Positions 9,683 to 22,395 of a DNA stretch of 64,000 nucleotides are shown here, one piece after another. This DNA comes from Blepharisma japonicum. Taxonomy: Eukaryota; Ciliophora; Heterotrichea; Heterotrichida; Blepharismidae. The translations under genes and the position numbers were made by a program. The notes beneath the pieces are model-generated. The model was not told the DNA's origin. It did no database searches and saw only the letters and a program-made list of their open reading frames with translations. The stretch is taken from positions 186,001 to 250,000 of the forward strand of contig CATKHK010000021.1 of NCBI GenBank assembly GCA_949751835.1, in the 5' to 3' direction. How positions within the stretch are numbered: position 1 is the first letter of the stretch; every line of letters starts with the position of its first letter.

Positions 9683-12600
9683 ATGGCGGGCAACGAAAGT
9701 GATTCAGGAAACAGCACAATTGAGCAGATCTACCAAAAGAAAACGCCTCTAGAACATATTTTGCTTCGTCCAGATACATATGTTGGTTCAATCGAAATGC
9801 AAGATAACAAGCTGTGGGTTTGGGATTCTGACCAACAAACTATGGTCTATCGACAAATTCAATATGTTCCGGGACTCTATAAAATATTCGATGAAATACT
9901 GGTGAATGCAGCAGACAACTATCAGCGTGATAAAAGAATGAATAAAATTGAAGTTACTTTAGATTCTGAAAGAGGAATGATTTCTGTATGAAATAATGGC
10001 CGAGGAATTCCAACAGCAATCCACCAGGAATACGGAATTTACGTCCCAGAGCTCATTTTCGGTCAGCTTTTGACATCAAGCAACTATGATGACACCAAGA
10101 AAAAAACCACAGGAGGTAGAAATGGGTATGGCGCCAAGCTTGCAAACGTTTTTTCAAAAAAGTTCATAGTAGAAACTGCTGACTCAGAAAGAATGCAAAA
10201 ATTCACAATGGAATGAACCTCCAATATGAGCAAAAAATCAGAGCCTATTGTCACAAAGCTCAAAAAATCAGAAGATTATACTTGTATTACTTTTTACCCA
10301 GATTTAGAAAGATTTGGCATGACTTCACTAAATAAAGACATCCTCGATCTTATGACCAAGAGAGTTTATGACATGGCTGGCTCGACTGGAAAATCTGTAA
10401 AAGTGTTTTTAAATAAAAAAGAAATTCCAATAAAAAGCTTTAAAGATTATATTGATTTTTACATAAAAGACTCAACTATGCCCAAAAGTTTTGAAATTCC
10501 TGGAGAAAGGTGGGAAGTTGGAGTTTCTATAAGTGAAGGCGTTTTTCAGCAGGTTTCCTTTGTAAACTCAATTTGCACATCTAAAGGAGGAACCCATGTC
10601 ACTCATGTGGCTGACCAGCTAATAAATGCCATTTCAGGGGCTATTCAAAAAAAGTTTAAGAAACTTGAAGTTAAAAATAACCAAATCAAACAGCATTTAT
10701 GGATTTTTGTTAATTGTTTAATTGAAAACCCTTGCTTTGACTCCCAAACAAAAGAAACAATGACGTTAAAGCCATCTGCATTTGGCTCAAAATGTGAGCT
10801 AAGTGAGAAATTCATAAAAGAAGTGGTAAACTGTGGAATTATTGACCATGTTGTAGCTTTTGCTAAAGCAAAAACAGAAGCCCAGCTTGGCAAAAAGGTA
10901 AAATCAAAGAAAAATGAAAAAATTTATTTAAACAAGCTAGAGGACGCAAACTTAGCAGGAAGCAGAAGCAGTAAAGAATGCACCTTGATTTTAACAGAAG
11001 GAGACAGTGCCAAAACTATGGCAATTGCAGGAATTGAAGTAGTCGGAAGAGATAAATTCGGTGCATTCCCATTAAAAGGAAAACTTTTAAATGTAAGAGA
11101 AGCTTCTCACAAGCAGCTGATGGCAAACGAAGAAATACAAAATATCATGAAAATTGTAGGGCTGCAGCCCAAAAAAGAATACGCTGACCTAAGTGAGCTT
11201 CGATATGGCTGCATTATGATTATGGCTGATCAAGATCTTGATGGCTCTCACATTAAAGGACTTATCATCAATTTAATCCATTTCTTTTGGCCTGGCCTAT
11301 TAAAAACTACAGGATTCGTCAAAGAATTCATCACTCCTATTGTAAAAGCAACCAAAGGCCAGCAAAGTATCTCATTTTATACACTGCATGAATATGAAGC
11401 CTGGAGCAAAGCTGAGGACAGGAAGGCTTGGAACATAAAATACTACAAAGGATTGGGAACATCTACAAATAAAGAAGCCCGTGAATATTTTGAAAATATT
11501 CAAAGGCATAGGATTGAGTTTTTGTATGATAATGAAGAGCATGATGGTGATTCTATTGACATGGCTTTTAATAAGAAAAGAGCAGATGACCGAAAAAGGT
11601 GGCTTGCAGCTTTGGACCCTAATACTTTTCTTGATATGAGCGAGCCTCAGATCTCAGTGTCTGATTTTATCAATAAAGAATTGATTTTGTTCTCAAACTA
11701 TGACAACATTAGATCAATTCCTAGCATTGTAGATGGATTAAAGCCTGGGCAAAGAAAAATTATTTTTTCTTGCTTTAAACGAAAACTAAAAGCAGAAATA
11801 AAGGTTGCTCAGCTTTCTGGATATGTAGGAGAGCATTCTGCATATCACCATGGCGAACAATCTTTAGCTACTACAATAGTAGGTTTGGCCCAAAATTTCG
11901 TTGGCTCAAATAATGTAAATTTGTTACTACCTATAGGCCAGTTTGGAACAAGAATTTTAGGAGGTAAAGATATGGCAAGCCCAAGATATATTTTTACAAA
12001 CCTTTCCCAGGTGACTAGAAAAATGTTTATATTAGAAGACGATTATTTATTGGATTATCAAGAAGAAGAGGGTCAGCGAATTGAGCCGAATTGGTATGTT
12101 CCTATAATACCACTTGTATTGGTAAATGGAGCAGATGGTATTGGAACTGGCTGGAGCACGAATGTCCCGCCTTATAACCCTATAGAGCTGATCCAGGCTT
12201 ATAGAGATAGAATCAACGGACAATCATTTGATAGCATAGACTTAGCGCCTTGGTTTAAAGGATATACAGGGACTTTAGAATGGATGGATAGATCAGGAGG
12301 CGGCTATGAAGTCAAAGGTGTTTTTGAAAGACTTAATGGGAATATTCTTAGAATCACAGAGCTCCCCATTAAAAAATGGACCACAGATTATAAAAAATTC
12401 CTCGAAGATCTAGCACAGCTCGAAAACCCTATAGTTACTGACATCAAAGAATACCATACAGAAAATCGTATCGATTTTCATGTAGAAGTCCCCACTCTTA
12501 GCAATCTCACAGACTCCGAAATAATGAAAACTTTTAAACTTCAAACCACTCTCTCTTTGAGCAACCTCGTCTTATTTAACAGTGAGCGTAAAATTAAAAA

Positions 12601-13483
12601 ATACCAAGGGATAAATGAAATCATGGAAGAGCATTACCTTATTCGTGAAGATTTCTACAATAAAAGAAAAGAATTTCTAGTAGGCAAACTCAGTGTAGAA
12701 GTCACAATGATTTCTAATAAAGTCAGATTTATTTTAATGGTAATCAATAACGAGCTAATCATCAATAAGAAACAAAAAACTGTCCTTGTTGCTGAGCTTA
12801 GGAGAAAAGGCTTTACCACAAAGTCAGAATTAGACAAAATGTTTTCAAGCCCACAAATACACCAACCTGATAAAGAAATCCAAGAGAATGATCAAGAAGA
12901 ATCCGATGCAGGCGCAATAAAAGCAAAGGAGTATGATTATTTATTATCAATGCCTCTATGGTCACTTACACATGAAAAGGTAGAACAGCTTAAAAGGGAG
13001 GAACAAGACAAAATTCATGAACTAGAAGTATTAAAAAATACGAGCATTTATGATATGTGGAACTTAGACTTAGACGAGCTGAAGAAAGCTATTGAAGAAG
13101 AATGGGAAATTGAAGAAAGAGAAAGAAACAAAAATCCTGCTGCAAGAGGAAAAGGGAAAAAAACTACAAAAAGAGCCCCCAGAGCCACTAATAAAGAAAA
13201 TAAACCACCAGTAAGTAAGCCTCCAACTAAAATTACCACACAGTCAGACGACGAAAATAAAGTAAAGCCTATCAAACCTAAGCCTGCTAAAGAAATAAGC
13301 AAAGAAAACATTGAAGAAGTCACAGAAACCACCAGTGACTCTTCAGATTTCAAAAACCCATTCGGCGCCCGCAAAAGAAAAGGAAACAACCAAGCAGCAT
13401 CCAAAGGTAAAAAAGCTAAATTAATGCCCTCTGCAGATATGATCATTGCATCAGAAACTGAAGACGAAGAATTTGAACTTTAA
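9683..13483 (+). CDS. TOP2: DNA topoisomerase II
   Basis: 1266 residues. The enzyme passes one duplex through another using ATP and acts in the nucleus in replication and chromosome segregation. Domains in order: GHKL ATPase (EQIYQKKTPLEHILLRPDTY, NGRGIP after a TGA Trp), transducer, TOPRIM with LTEGDSAKTMA (Glu439) and the metal-binding DQDLDG (Asp516, 518, 520), and the cleavage domain with catalytic Tyr769 in GGKDMASPRYIF. A charged C-terminal tail of about 150 residues is rich in Lys/Glu with likely nuclear signals (ARKRKG, KGKKAK). Two TGA Trp codons occur at 9989-9991 and in METW-like MEWTSNM. Length is shorter than human TOP2 (about 1530), mostly in the tail. Confidence 0.98.
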
Positions 13484-13510
13484 TGATAGTTAAATGGTTA
13501 AATATCAAAA

Positions 13511-14170
13511 TTAATTATGGATGCTTGACTGAGAATATGAAGGGAGATTCGAAATCGTCGATTTTAGCTCATATGACCCAGGTCCTGGTGTGTTTTGTGG
13601 CTTCATATTACTTCGTCCGCCAGAGCCAAGTCCCCATTTAGGACCTTCTAAAGTGCTTCTCATAGGATAGGACCCTGGCCCAGGAAATGTGGAATATGTG
13701 ATATCCCCTCCTCTTTTCGCAGTTCCCATCCTAGGTGCTGGCAAATTGTCGACAGTCGATAATTTTGGATTATAATGTCCAGGACCTGGCGAATTATCTC
13801 GTTTGTCTTTCCTAGCTCTTCCGTATAAGCTGTAAGATGGTCCTTCACTTCTAGGTCGGAATTCGTAGCTTCCTGGGCCTGGAGTGTCGCTCATTCCATT
13901 AAGTGGTAGCCTATTTGACCTGCCAAATCTGCATAATAATTACATTGGTCGTCTTGCACTCGGTGTAACAGCTCTAGGCATATATGAGCCTGGCCCAGGC
14001 GAGCCTTGCTTTCCTACCAACGCAGGTCTTGCAGATCTCCCAAATCCAAAATTAGGTCCCATTTCAAGTACATATGATGTGGGATTATATGCGCCAGGCC
14101 CAGGGACTACTTCTGTGTGCTTATAAGATTTTCGTCCAAAAATACTCCATGCAGGAGCTGAATTCTTCAT
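13511..14170 (-). CDS. SHIPPO-repeat (ODF3/CIMAP-like) axonemal protein, one 15-nt intron
   Basis: Spliced product of 214 residues, complement(join(13511..13928,13944..14170)). Six PGPGxY repeats are present: VVPGPGAYNP, GSPGPGSYMP, DTPGPGSYEF, NSPGPGHYNP, TFPGPGSYPM, NTPGPGSYEL. Repeats of this kind occur in outer dense fibre 3 and related cilia/flagella microtubule-associated proteins. The intron GTAATTATTATGCAG removes an in-frame TAA and restores SARRPIFGRSNRLP. Placed tail-to-tail with topoisomerase II, 27 bases apart. Ciliary location is inferred from family. Confidence 0.92.
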
Positions 14171-14236
14171 AACGGTTTAATAAATTAACTAGATTTCATG
14201 AAGAGATGATTAACTGTAAAATTAACAATCGTATAA

Positions 14237-15115
14237 ATGGAAAATTTCAGCAATCTTACGAGATTTACTCAACTTTTGAAGGAGAACTTGGGGATACCGG
14301 ATGACGATGTTATTGATTCGGCGATGCAAAATATGCTGTCGCAGTATTCTCTAAATGAGAATACTGGTATGAAAATAGGGAAAAATAAACCCAACAGCTG
14401 TTCAAAACCAGCTGTTGAGAAATCTCAAATAAGGAGAGAGATAGAAGAGAAAAGTCCTATCCAAACAAGGCCAAAAATAAATAAAAAATCTGAAGAATAT
14501 GTAGAAAATTATATCCCAATCCATAAGAGGGTTGACGATATTATTAAGAAAAAAGAAGAAGACTTAAAAGCCAAAAAAATAGCTGAAGATAAAAAGAAAA
14601 GAGAAATGGAAGAATCAGAGTGCACTTTTAAGCCAAATACTGGAAATAAAATAAGAAGAAACCCAGCAGAGTTTGCAGAGCATGCTTATAATTGGCAGAA
14701 GAAAAAACTTAAAGATCAAGCAAACCTTGCAAAGCAGGTTGAAGAAGAAATCCAAGCCAATAGTAGAGAAAAGCCTGCGATTTCCAAGAAGTCACGAATA
14801 ATGACTGCAAATAGAAGTACTACCCCAATATATGAAAGACTATACGATTTACGTAAAAAAGAAGAAGCTCCTGCTGTTCTGACTCAACAAAACCGAAGTA
14901 TTACTCCAAGAAAAGAAATCACAAAATCGCCAAACCGGAATAATAAAAATCTTCTATCAAAAGAAAATATTTTAAATAAAAGCTGAAATTTAGACGTGAG
15001 TTTTGATAATCGCACTAGTGCTAAAACTAGTAGAATTACACACAAAGAAGAAGCAATTATTAACAACGTTGAGTTTACCCCAAATCTTTGTTTTCTTTTG
15101 AAAGGTCTTAGATAA
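14237..15115 (+). CDS. Hypothetical Lys/Glu-rich coiled-coil protein, 292 residues
   Basis: ATG 14237 to TAA 15113-15115, with one TGA Trp (NKSWNLDVSF). A charged helical stretch (residues about 95-190) looks like coiled coil. The short block ECTFKPNTG resembles the TFxPxxN motifs common in ciliate and ciliary disordered proteins. A Ser/Thr/Pro/Arg-rich tail (RSTTPIYERL, RSITPRKEI) may be phosphorylated. Divergent from the SHIPPO gene with a 66-base spacer. No established family. Confidence 0.75.
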
Positions 15116-15305
15116 ACTACTAATAACATTATTTTCCTAAAATAATTTTAAGAAATAATCAGAATTTAAATTTTTTAAGACATTATAATGTAATAAAATA
15201 TGCCAAATTTTCAAATTAATGCTGATTACTCCTTAAAAAACGATCAGATGTACATATTATAGACTATGAAATTTTTACAAAACTAATTTAAAATAAAAAA
15301 TCAAA

Positions 15306-16892
15306 ATGGATGAAGAAAAATTCTACCTATTCTGCATAGTCCATCCTCCACGCATGGAAGCAATTGCAAACATTGAAGATTTATCAAGCTTAATAGATGC
15401 ACTTAAAGTGAAATCTATTTAGTTATCTGTTTTTCTGCCAAAACTTTTGGAAATGCTAGCTTTGCTTACCCCCGAAACACATAACATTGATATACAATTG
15501 ATATTTAGGGTTCTTGATGATCCTGAATTTTGAAGAAACATAAGAAATTTAGCGAATGGATATGATACGACAAGCAACATTAGAACTATAAAAGCTGGAC
15601 TGTATATATATTGTAAAAGGAAATTATCGTAATTATCAATTAGAATCGAGATATTGAAAAAAGTTTTTTTAGCTTATATGAGGATTGATCCAGATTTTCA
15701 CCCTAATGGGATAAAATTAGAACTCAAGGCTATATTTCAAAGCTTTATCAACATTTCTCGATTTTTGCCAAGAAAACTGATAGAGATGTGGATAAATTTT
15801 AATAAAAAAAGCTTCCGCAATGAAAACTTGCTATGCGCTAATGAATATTTCTTTTTAGCTGCAAGTACGCTAGATAGAGACACACTTATAAATGAAAAAT
15901 TATCTAATAGATTTGCATGGTCTTTAGAAAAAGATGTAAAAACAGGAACTTATGCACTAGAAAGCCTTATCACAAGCCCAGACCCAGATCAGCGACTAGA
16001 AAGAGTGCTAGGTTTTACTATCAATTCTACCAATGTTTTCTTTATAGATTCCGATAAAAGGCCCGAACTTTTCAATAAAAATGTACAGAATAAAGAAGGG
16101 ATAGAAGGACTAGCTGCATTGCTAAAAGATCAAGAATTAACAAAAAGTGTAAGAGAAACACTAAATTTAGCGAATTCTCTTAGGAGCTCTAATTATTTGA
16201 TTGGAGAGCTTTTTGGTGATTATGATGATTCTATTAATAGAAGACCATCAATAAGAAAACACAAGCAAAGTTCTTTTTCTTTTATTCCTTTTTCAAGCTC
16301 ATTGAACTCAAAAAGACCACAGTCTGCTAATAGTTTGTCACATTTAATGCCATCTGAGAATGAGCAGAGGAATTTCCTGAAGAGTCTGACTAGAAAAGAG
16401 ATAAATTCGTATATACCGTCGTTTATGCTATTTCCTGAGAAATCTCAACAAATTATTAGACCATTTTCAGCTGAAAATGGAATTACAAGAAAATATTCTT
16501 TGAGAACTCCAAGGAAAAAAATAAGACCTAGCTCAGGCATAAGCTGGAAACAAGCTGATAATTCTGTAGCTATAATGCCGCAGTCAAGGCCTGTTACAGC
16601 TCCTTTATCAAATCAACAGTCGAGACCTAATACAGCCCATATACAATTTTCACCGAGGAGTCCTAAAATTCAAAGGCCTTCAAGTGCTATCTCACAGTCG
16701 AAAACTCCTATGTCTAAAACTTCGATTTTGCAATATGCTCTTACACATGTAAAATCTCCTACAGTTATCTTAAAAGATGAGCCTTATGAAGTTAGTCCTT
16801 TAATAGATAGTCTTTGCGAGCAGCCTGTTAAAAGCAATTCTGCGATAATCCACACTAAGAAAGTCCATAAAAAGAAAATTTGGAAATATTAA
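15306..16892 (+). CDS. Hypothetical protein with two 15-nt introns, 518 residues
   Basis: join(15306..15407,15423..15628,15644..16892). Introns GTGAAATCTATTTAG and GTAATTATCAATTAG each remove an in-frame stop and keep the frame, giving MDEEKFYLFCIVHPPRME at the start and KLSIEILKKVFLAYMR across the second junction. One TGA encodes Trp (PEFWRNIRN). The N-terminal 220 residues are helical with Leu-rich repeats suggestive of an armadillo-like solenoid. The C-terminal half is Ser/Pro/Arg-rich with repeated RPxSA and RPxTA motifs (RPQSANS, RPNTAHI, RPSSAIS), likely disordered. The first intron uses GTGA rather than GTAA. Function unknown. Confidence 0.8.
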
Positions 16893-16925
16893 TAAATCCT
16901 TAATTGTATTTAATTATAAGTTAAT

Positions 16926-17111
16926 ATGGAAGAGCAAAAACAAGCAGTAAATAAGACAGGAAAAGTCATTAAAGGGCCTTGCTGTGTATGCAAAGAAACA
17001 AAAGCAGCAAGAGATCAATGTCTTTTACTAAAATCAGAAGAAGAATGCAAAAATGAAATCGATTTCCACATCCAGTGCTTGATCAAAGAAGGCTTTGACC
17101 CTAGAAAATAG
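16926..17111 (+). CDS. COX17: Cytochrome c oxidase copper chaperone COX17
   Basis: 61 residues carrying KGPCCVCKETKAARDQC, then C and HIQC further on, giving the twin CX9C coiled-coil-helix fold and the Cys-Cys copper site of COX17. The protein delivers copper to SCO1/COX11 in the mitochondrial intermembrane space for cytochrome c oxidase assembly. Length matches family (60-70). Lies 33 bases after the preceding gene. No TGA and no intron. Confidence 0.95.
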   Translation: MEEQKQAVNKTGKVIKGPCCVCKETKAARDQCLLLKSEEECKNEIDFHIQCLIKEGFDPRK

Positions 17112-17425
17112 TTTATTCATAAAATACATGGATTAAATAAAATCTTTAAAATAATCAAAATATAAACAAATAAAATTGGTCAAGATCTTTTTCAAGAGCT
17201 TTACTCAGCAATCAAGATGCCATAAAATATTTTATCACTAAAATATGAATATTTTTTATGGTGATTCCAATAGAAATATCGAAAATTCATGCATCTTCAA
17301 TTATTTACTTAAAATTCTTTTATCAGCTAGAAATTATGCAAAATCTCATGGGTGAACTAGAAGGGTTATGGATTTAATTGAGACTTAAAATTTAAGGAAA
17401 AAAATTTGTAAAATGAATCTTTAGA
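17112..17425. other. Intergenic, convergent genes, AT-rich
   Basis: About 310 bases between the ends of COX17 and eS27. An imperfect inverted repeat (CCATAAAATATT at 17220 against AATATTTTTTATGG near 17248) could fold into a hairpin at the shared 3' side. Nothing else is recognised. Confidence 0.4.
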
Positions 17426-17674
17426 TTAATCAGCCTTTCGCCTTACTGAGCAACCTACTGTAAGTTTGCATTTTCCTCCAGATGGCTGTGCAAGTATTTG
17501 TTGGCATCCTTCACATGTGATGACGCTTTGTGCATGGCTGAAAGCTGTTGTGAGTGCATAACAGCTTGAACATTTGATGTCCATGAAGTAGCTATTGGGA
17601 CTTTGCACCAATCTCTTCTTCTTGTGGCATATTCTTTGTTGTTCTGAGTCTGGGTGCAGAAGGTCAATCTCCAT
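17426..17674 (-). CDS. RPS27: 40S ribosomal protein eS27
   Basis: 82 residues with the C4 zinc ribbon of eS27: [20 protein letters not shown] followed by [19 protein letters not shown]. The N-terminus [13 protein letters not shown] and end VGCSVRRK match the family, and length is typical (82-84). Structural component of the small ribosomal subunit. No intron and no TGA. Confidence 0.97.
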   Translation of the reverse strand: MEIDLLHPDSEQQRICHKKKRLVQSPNSYFMDIKCSSCYALTTAFSHAQSVITCEGCQQILAQPSGGKCKLTVGCSVRRKAD

Positions 17675-18167
17675 TAAATTTCTATTTTTATTAACTAGCA
17701 GGCTTTTGAACAGGTATTCATTAAGAATTTCGAACTTAGACGACTTAAAATGACTTAGAAGTATATTTAGTTAACAAAGTGCTATTTCTTATGAAGAAAA
17801 AATGCGTTGTAAGCTTCTGAGAAAGTATTTGCAGTTTACAAATTAAATAATTGTAAGTTAGATTTCCCATAGAGACTTTGAATTTATAATTATTATTTCT
17901 TATCATTTTTCTTTGTTTTTTTAATAATTTTGCACTCAATTTAATGAAAAAAATTACTATTTGGCATAGCGACTTGCATTTTTAAGTTTGCTTAGCTTAT
18001 GGAGGGTGAAGTAAAATCCTTAAATCAATCAAATATCTGAATTCTAATCTGTTTTATATCTATATTATTTTTATCATACTCTATCACTTATAGAAAAAAT
18101 ATTGTTTAAGCATCAAAATCTTCCAATCAAGTGATTTTATTATTACATAAATTCAACAATAATAAAA
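17675..18167. other. Intergenic between divergent genes, nothing recognised
   Basis: About 490 bases upstream of both eS27 and the OPA3-like gene, so it should contain both promoters. It is T/A-rich with poly-A/T tracts. I see no RNA-like fold and no coding frame. Confidence 0.5.
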
Positions 18168-18686
18168 ATGATCCCATTAATTAAAGTTTTCTCTTTGACC
18201 CTAAAACTTTTTACAAGGCCTATTACAAACCAAATGAAAATTTCATTGAAGAGCAACCAGAACCACCACCCAGTCTTTAGAAACCTCTTGCTGTACCTAG
18301 GACAATCTTATCATAGGATTAATGTAAAAATTCAAAGAAAACTAATAGGTATGGAAAGTGACGATTATGTGAAACCTCTAAAAGATGACAAAGCTTTAGA
18401 ACAAGGAGCAGACTTTTTTGGAGAAATAGTAGCATATAGCATTTTATTGGTATGAGGATCATATGAACTAATTAAATCTGCAAGAGATAGTAGGATAAAG
18501 GAAAGCAGTTATGCAGAGACTTTAAAGAAAATTAATGCTCAGCTTGAAGGATTAAATAGCGGATGCACATCTTTGATGGCTGAAATGGAAAATTTGAAAG
18601 AGAAAATAGCAGAAGAAGAGGCTGAGTTATCAAAAGTTGAAACTAATTGTTTAAATGAAGCTTTGAATGAAATAGACAAAAATTAA
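18168..18686 (+). CDS. OPA3-like mitochondrial protein
   Basis: 172 residues, ATG 18168 to TAA 18684-18686 with one TGA Trp (LLVWGSYELI). The first 95 residues follow the OPA3 family pattern: MIPLIKVFSLTLKLFTRPIT, FRNLLLYLGQSYHRIN and the segment KPLKDDKALEQGADFFGEIV. A hydrophobic segment (FGEIVAYSILLVWGSYELI) and a C-terminal coiled coil of about 60 residues follow. OPA3 proteins sit in mitochondrial membranes and affect mitochondrial shape; the exact activity is unsettled. Confidence 0.88.
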
Positions 18687-18743
18687 GATGAGTATAATAT
18701 AAATCCCAAAAATTATATATTAGATTTTATTAAATTAATTATA

Positions 18744-21638
18744 ATGAATACAGATCTGAACAGATACTCAAGACAAATCATCACCCATGGTCTTGAAACT
18801 CAACAGAAAATATTTGATTTGAAGGTTCTTATCTCAGGACTAAGAGGCCTAGGAGTAGAAGTTGCTAAAAATTTACTGATGACAGGTGTTTCTACAATTA
18901 CTCTTCATGATGATACGAAAATCACTCTAAATGATCTTTCATCAAATTTTCTTATAAAAGAGTCTGATATTGGAGCAAACAGAGCAGAAGCAATAATCAC
19001 AAGACTTTCTAATTATCATCTCCTAGCAAAACTTGCTATCCATAAAGGAAATTTAACTAAAGAAATTATTCGAAATCATGATATTGTTTTTATTAGCGAA
19101 AGCGATTTAAATACCTTACGAAATATCAATAATATCTGCAGAGAAATCTCTCCATACATCGGATTTATCTCAGGTGAAGTTTGGGGAGCTACTGGCCACA
19201 TTTTTGTAGATTTTGGTGATGAATTTTTGGTTAGGGAGAAATATGAGAAAAAATCACATACATTTTCTATTGCAGATATTTCTCGGTCGAATCCTTGCAA
19301 AATTACATTGAGTAGCAATGTAAAGAAAAACACTCTGAGAAATGGGGATTTTGTTGTGTTTAGAAATATCGAAGGAATGGATGCTTTAAATGATGGTAAG
19401 CCTAGGAAAATTAAAAGGCAGTCATTTTTATGCTTTACTATAGATGAAGATACAAGCCAGTATCCCACTTATCAAGGATATGGAATTGTAGAGCCATTTC
19501 CTGTAGAAACTGAATTGTCGTTTAAATCTCTAAGTGAATCTATTGATATTATCAACTGTGAAGACATCAGTAGAGTTGGATGGGATGAAGAAAGAACTCA
19601 GCAATTAAATTTAGCTTATATCACTATTAGGAAATTTCAAGAAATCCATAATGAACTTCCAGAAATTAACAATAAAAATCATATAGAAGAGTGCTTAGCT
19701 TTAGCATATGAGCTTAAAAATTTATCCACATATACATTTGAAAACATTGACCAGGATATTATTTTTAAAGTCGCAAATTATGCCAGATACTCAATAAGTC
19801 CAATCGTTTCTATATTAGGAGGAATTGCTGCACAAGAGATCATTAAATTCACTGGTAAATGATCTCCTATTCATCAATGGTGGCATGTAGATTTTTTTGA
19901 TATTTTAAAACCTGGTCATGAAAATCCTACTTTTTCAAGATACCATGAAATTGAGTATATGATAGGCAAAGAAGCTTACACAAAATTATCATCTTTAAGC
20001 CTGTTTTTGGTAGGGGCAGGATCAGTAGGAAATGAATTTTTAAAAAATTGTGCACTATTAGGCATTTCTTGTGGGGATAATGGGCATATTACTATCAGTG
20101 ATAATGATTCTATAAAATGATCCAATTTAAGCAACCATGTGCTTTTCAATGAATTTGATGTAGGACAGTTAAAAACAACTACTGCAGAACGGAAGGCAAA
20201 AGAGATAAATGCCGATATTAAATTGGATTTAAAGAATTGGAAGGTTAATGAGAAGACAGAAGAATATTTTAATGATGAATTTTGAGAAAACCTAGATATC
20301 GTTGTTGCAGCTGTAGACAGTACAGAATCAAGATTAAGTGTTGATAGCCAATGCTTGTGGCATAAAAAGCCAGTGATAATGAATAGAGTACACGGCATAG
20401 AAGCATATTCGAAGACTATTTTACCATATCTTACTATTCCTTATAATGATCATCCTCATAAAGAAGAATCTATTCCAAACGAGTTTCTTATTAAATATTC
20501 TCCTCATAGCATAAGTAACTGCATTGAATGGGCAAAACAAAAAGTTATAAACATCTTCATTAACTTGCCAAGAGAATTCAATGAAATGCAACCAAGTCGA
20601 ATTCATGATGAAAACAATCAAGAGAAATTTGACTTTTTGGAGAAAATCGCAAAATTCTCGAGGTATGATGAATGCGTTTTAGAGGCAAGAAAAAATTTTC
20701 ATGATATAATTAATGGAGAAATAGATGAATTATTGGCTACATATTCCCCTAAATCTGAGAGCTTTAGAGGCTTAGATTTAAGATGCAAAGTTTTACCGTG
20801 CGAATTTAATATTGATGATGAAGAACATATAGAATTTATTATAAATTTTTCTAATTTGCTTGCATTTACAGTTGGCTTAGACCAGAATCATGACAAAAAT
20901 TACACTAAACAAATTTTATCTAATCATGGTAGTTTAGAAATAGAAAATTCATCAGATATTTCTGATCCTCAACAAAAAAAACCTCTAAATTTTTATAGTA
21001 TCTATGATAATGAAGGCTGCAATCTTTATATTGATATGATTCATTCAATGTCAACTATAAGAGCCAAAATGTTCGAAATTAATAAAATTGATAAGGTCGA
21101 AACCCGTATGAAAATATTGAGGACTGAAGCTTCAATAATAACATCAACTTCATTGGTTGCTGGAATTGTTAGTATTGAGCTTATCAAATATGTGCAAGGT
21201 TTAGGATATGAAGGTGCTTATGATTCAATTTCTAACTTATCATCGTCAATTATGTGACTAATTAAACCGACTCCTTCAACAATACATGAAACTACTCCTT
21301 TAGATGAAAATACACATTCTCCGGCTTATGCATATAAAGACAAATTTAACAGATGGGATAATATTGATATTGTAGGGTCATTTTGTTTGAAAGATTTTAT
21401 CAAAATTTTAATTGAGGAGCATAAAGTTTTTCCTGACAAATTACTGTATAAAGGAGTCGAATTTTATAGTAGCAACTTAATAATCGAAGAAAACCAACAA
21501 ATTCCTGTGCAAAATTTAATTGAAAAACTCTATAATCCCAATATTTCGCATAAAAAATCATTAGAAATCGAACTCAAAGGTAAAACACTTGACGGAAAAG
21601 ATTTAATAGCCCCTATAATTAAATATAAAATTAAGTAA
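18744..21638 (+). CDS. UBA1-family E1-like protein lacking the catalytic cysteine (probable pseudo-E1)
   Basis: 964 residues, continuous through four TGA Trp codons. Order of domains is that of ubiquitin E1: inactive adenylation half (LNRYSRQIITHGLETQQKI, SGLRGLGVEVAKNLLMTG), active adenylation half (LFLVGAGSVGNEFLKNCALL, ITISDNDSIKWSNLS), catalytic-cysteine domain, and a C-terminal ubiquitin-fold domain (VGSFCLKDFIKILIEEHK). The active-site block, SIPxCTLRxFP in UBA1, reads SIPNEFLIKYSP here, placing Glu580 where Cys should be. The NLNRQFLFR motif of the ATP site reads NLSNHVLFN (461-469), losing both arginines. GTKG is replaced by RVHG. Ubiquitin activation by the usual route therefore looks impossible; a scaffold or regulatory role is inference. 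Shorter than UBA1 (about 1020-1060). Confidence 0.88.
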
Positions 21639-21659
21639 ATGCTATTTATTACATCTAAT

Positions 21660-22361
21660 TTATATCATTACAACACTTTTTGATTTATGCTCAGATAAGC
21701 ATAAATGATTTTGTATTCTGTTTTCTCCATATCCAAAAACTTTATTTTTCTTCATATTACTCTGTATTTTATTTATCCTATTGCAAGGACGTAAGCAATT
21801 GCTTGGCTGTCTATTTATTTGTAAATTTTCTTTAGGACTAAAATTTATCAATGATTTTCTACTTGACTGCTTTTCAAACGGAATCCCTTTAATTTTCTTT
21901 TTTTCATTATCAAATATATAAGTGGATTCCACTGAAATGTCGCAGCTATTTGGTCTAGTTTTCCTTGAAGAGTCAAACTCTCATGGGAACTTTGGCTTCC
22001 CAAATGCAGTTTTTGGTAAAATAAAGTCTTGATTTGGAGTGTATCTTCCGTTTATTGAGTTTATTGACGATGAATCTCGCCTGATGGAAAGTTCAGCTCT
22101 TTCTTTTGTTGGCAATGCAGAAGTCCCTCTTCTGGCTGTAATTTTTTCTTTTGAGGTGCTTTGCAAAGATTTTTCAAGCGTCCGTTGGGCTGAGATCTCA
22201 ACTAAAGCTTTATCCGAAAAATTCGTTATTTTTGAATTTTGTCTGGTTGATCTGGCCATAAGCGATCTTTTTAAAAATTCATTCTTTTTTTCTTGGATGT
22301 GTCCAATACTTGATATCATAGGCTTCATATACTGAAAAAAATCAAAAGATTTACTTCTCAT
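21660..22361 (-). CDS. Hypothetical Ser/Lys/Arg-rich protein, 233 residues
   Basis: Start chosen at ATG 22361 (MRSKSFDFFQYMKPM); one TGA Trp (KFPWEFDSS) joins two stretches in one frame. Low-complexity and basic with many Ser-Arg pairs, no membrane segment, no recognised domain. Starts 34 bases from the divergent HEAT-repeat gene and ends 21 bases from the E1-like gene. Confidence 0.72.
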
Positions 22362-22395
22362 CCTCAAATTTTATAAAAATGGAAATAGTTATAAT

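Noticed and set aside
13048-13446. Long antisense frames inside topoisomerase II and other genes
   Set aside because: They are complements of strongly conserved coding sequence and carry no independent signal.
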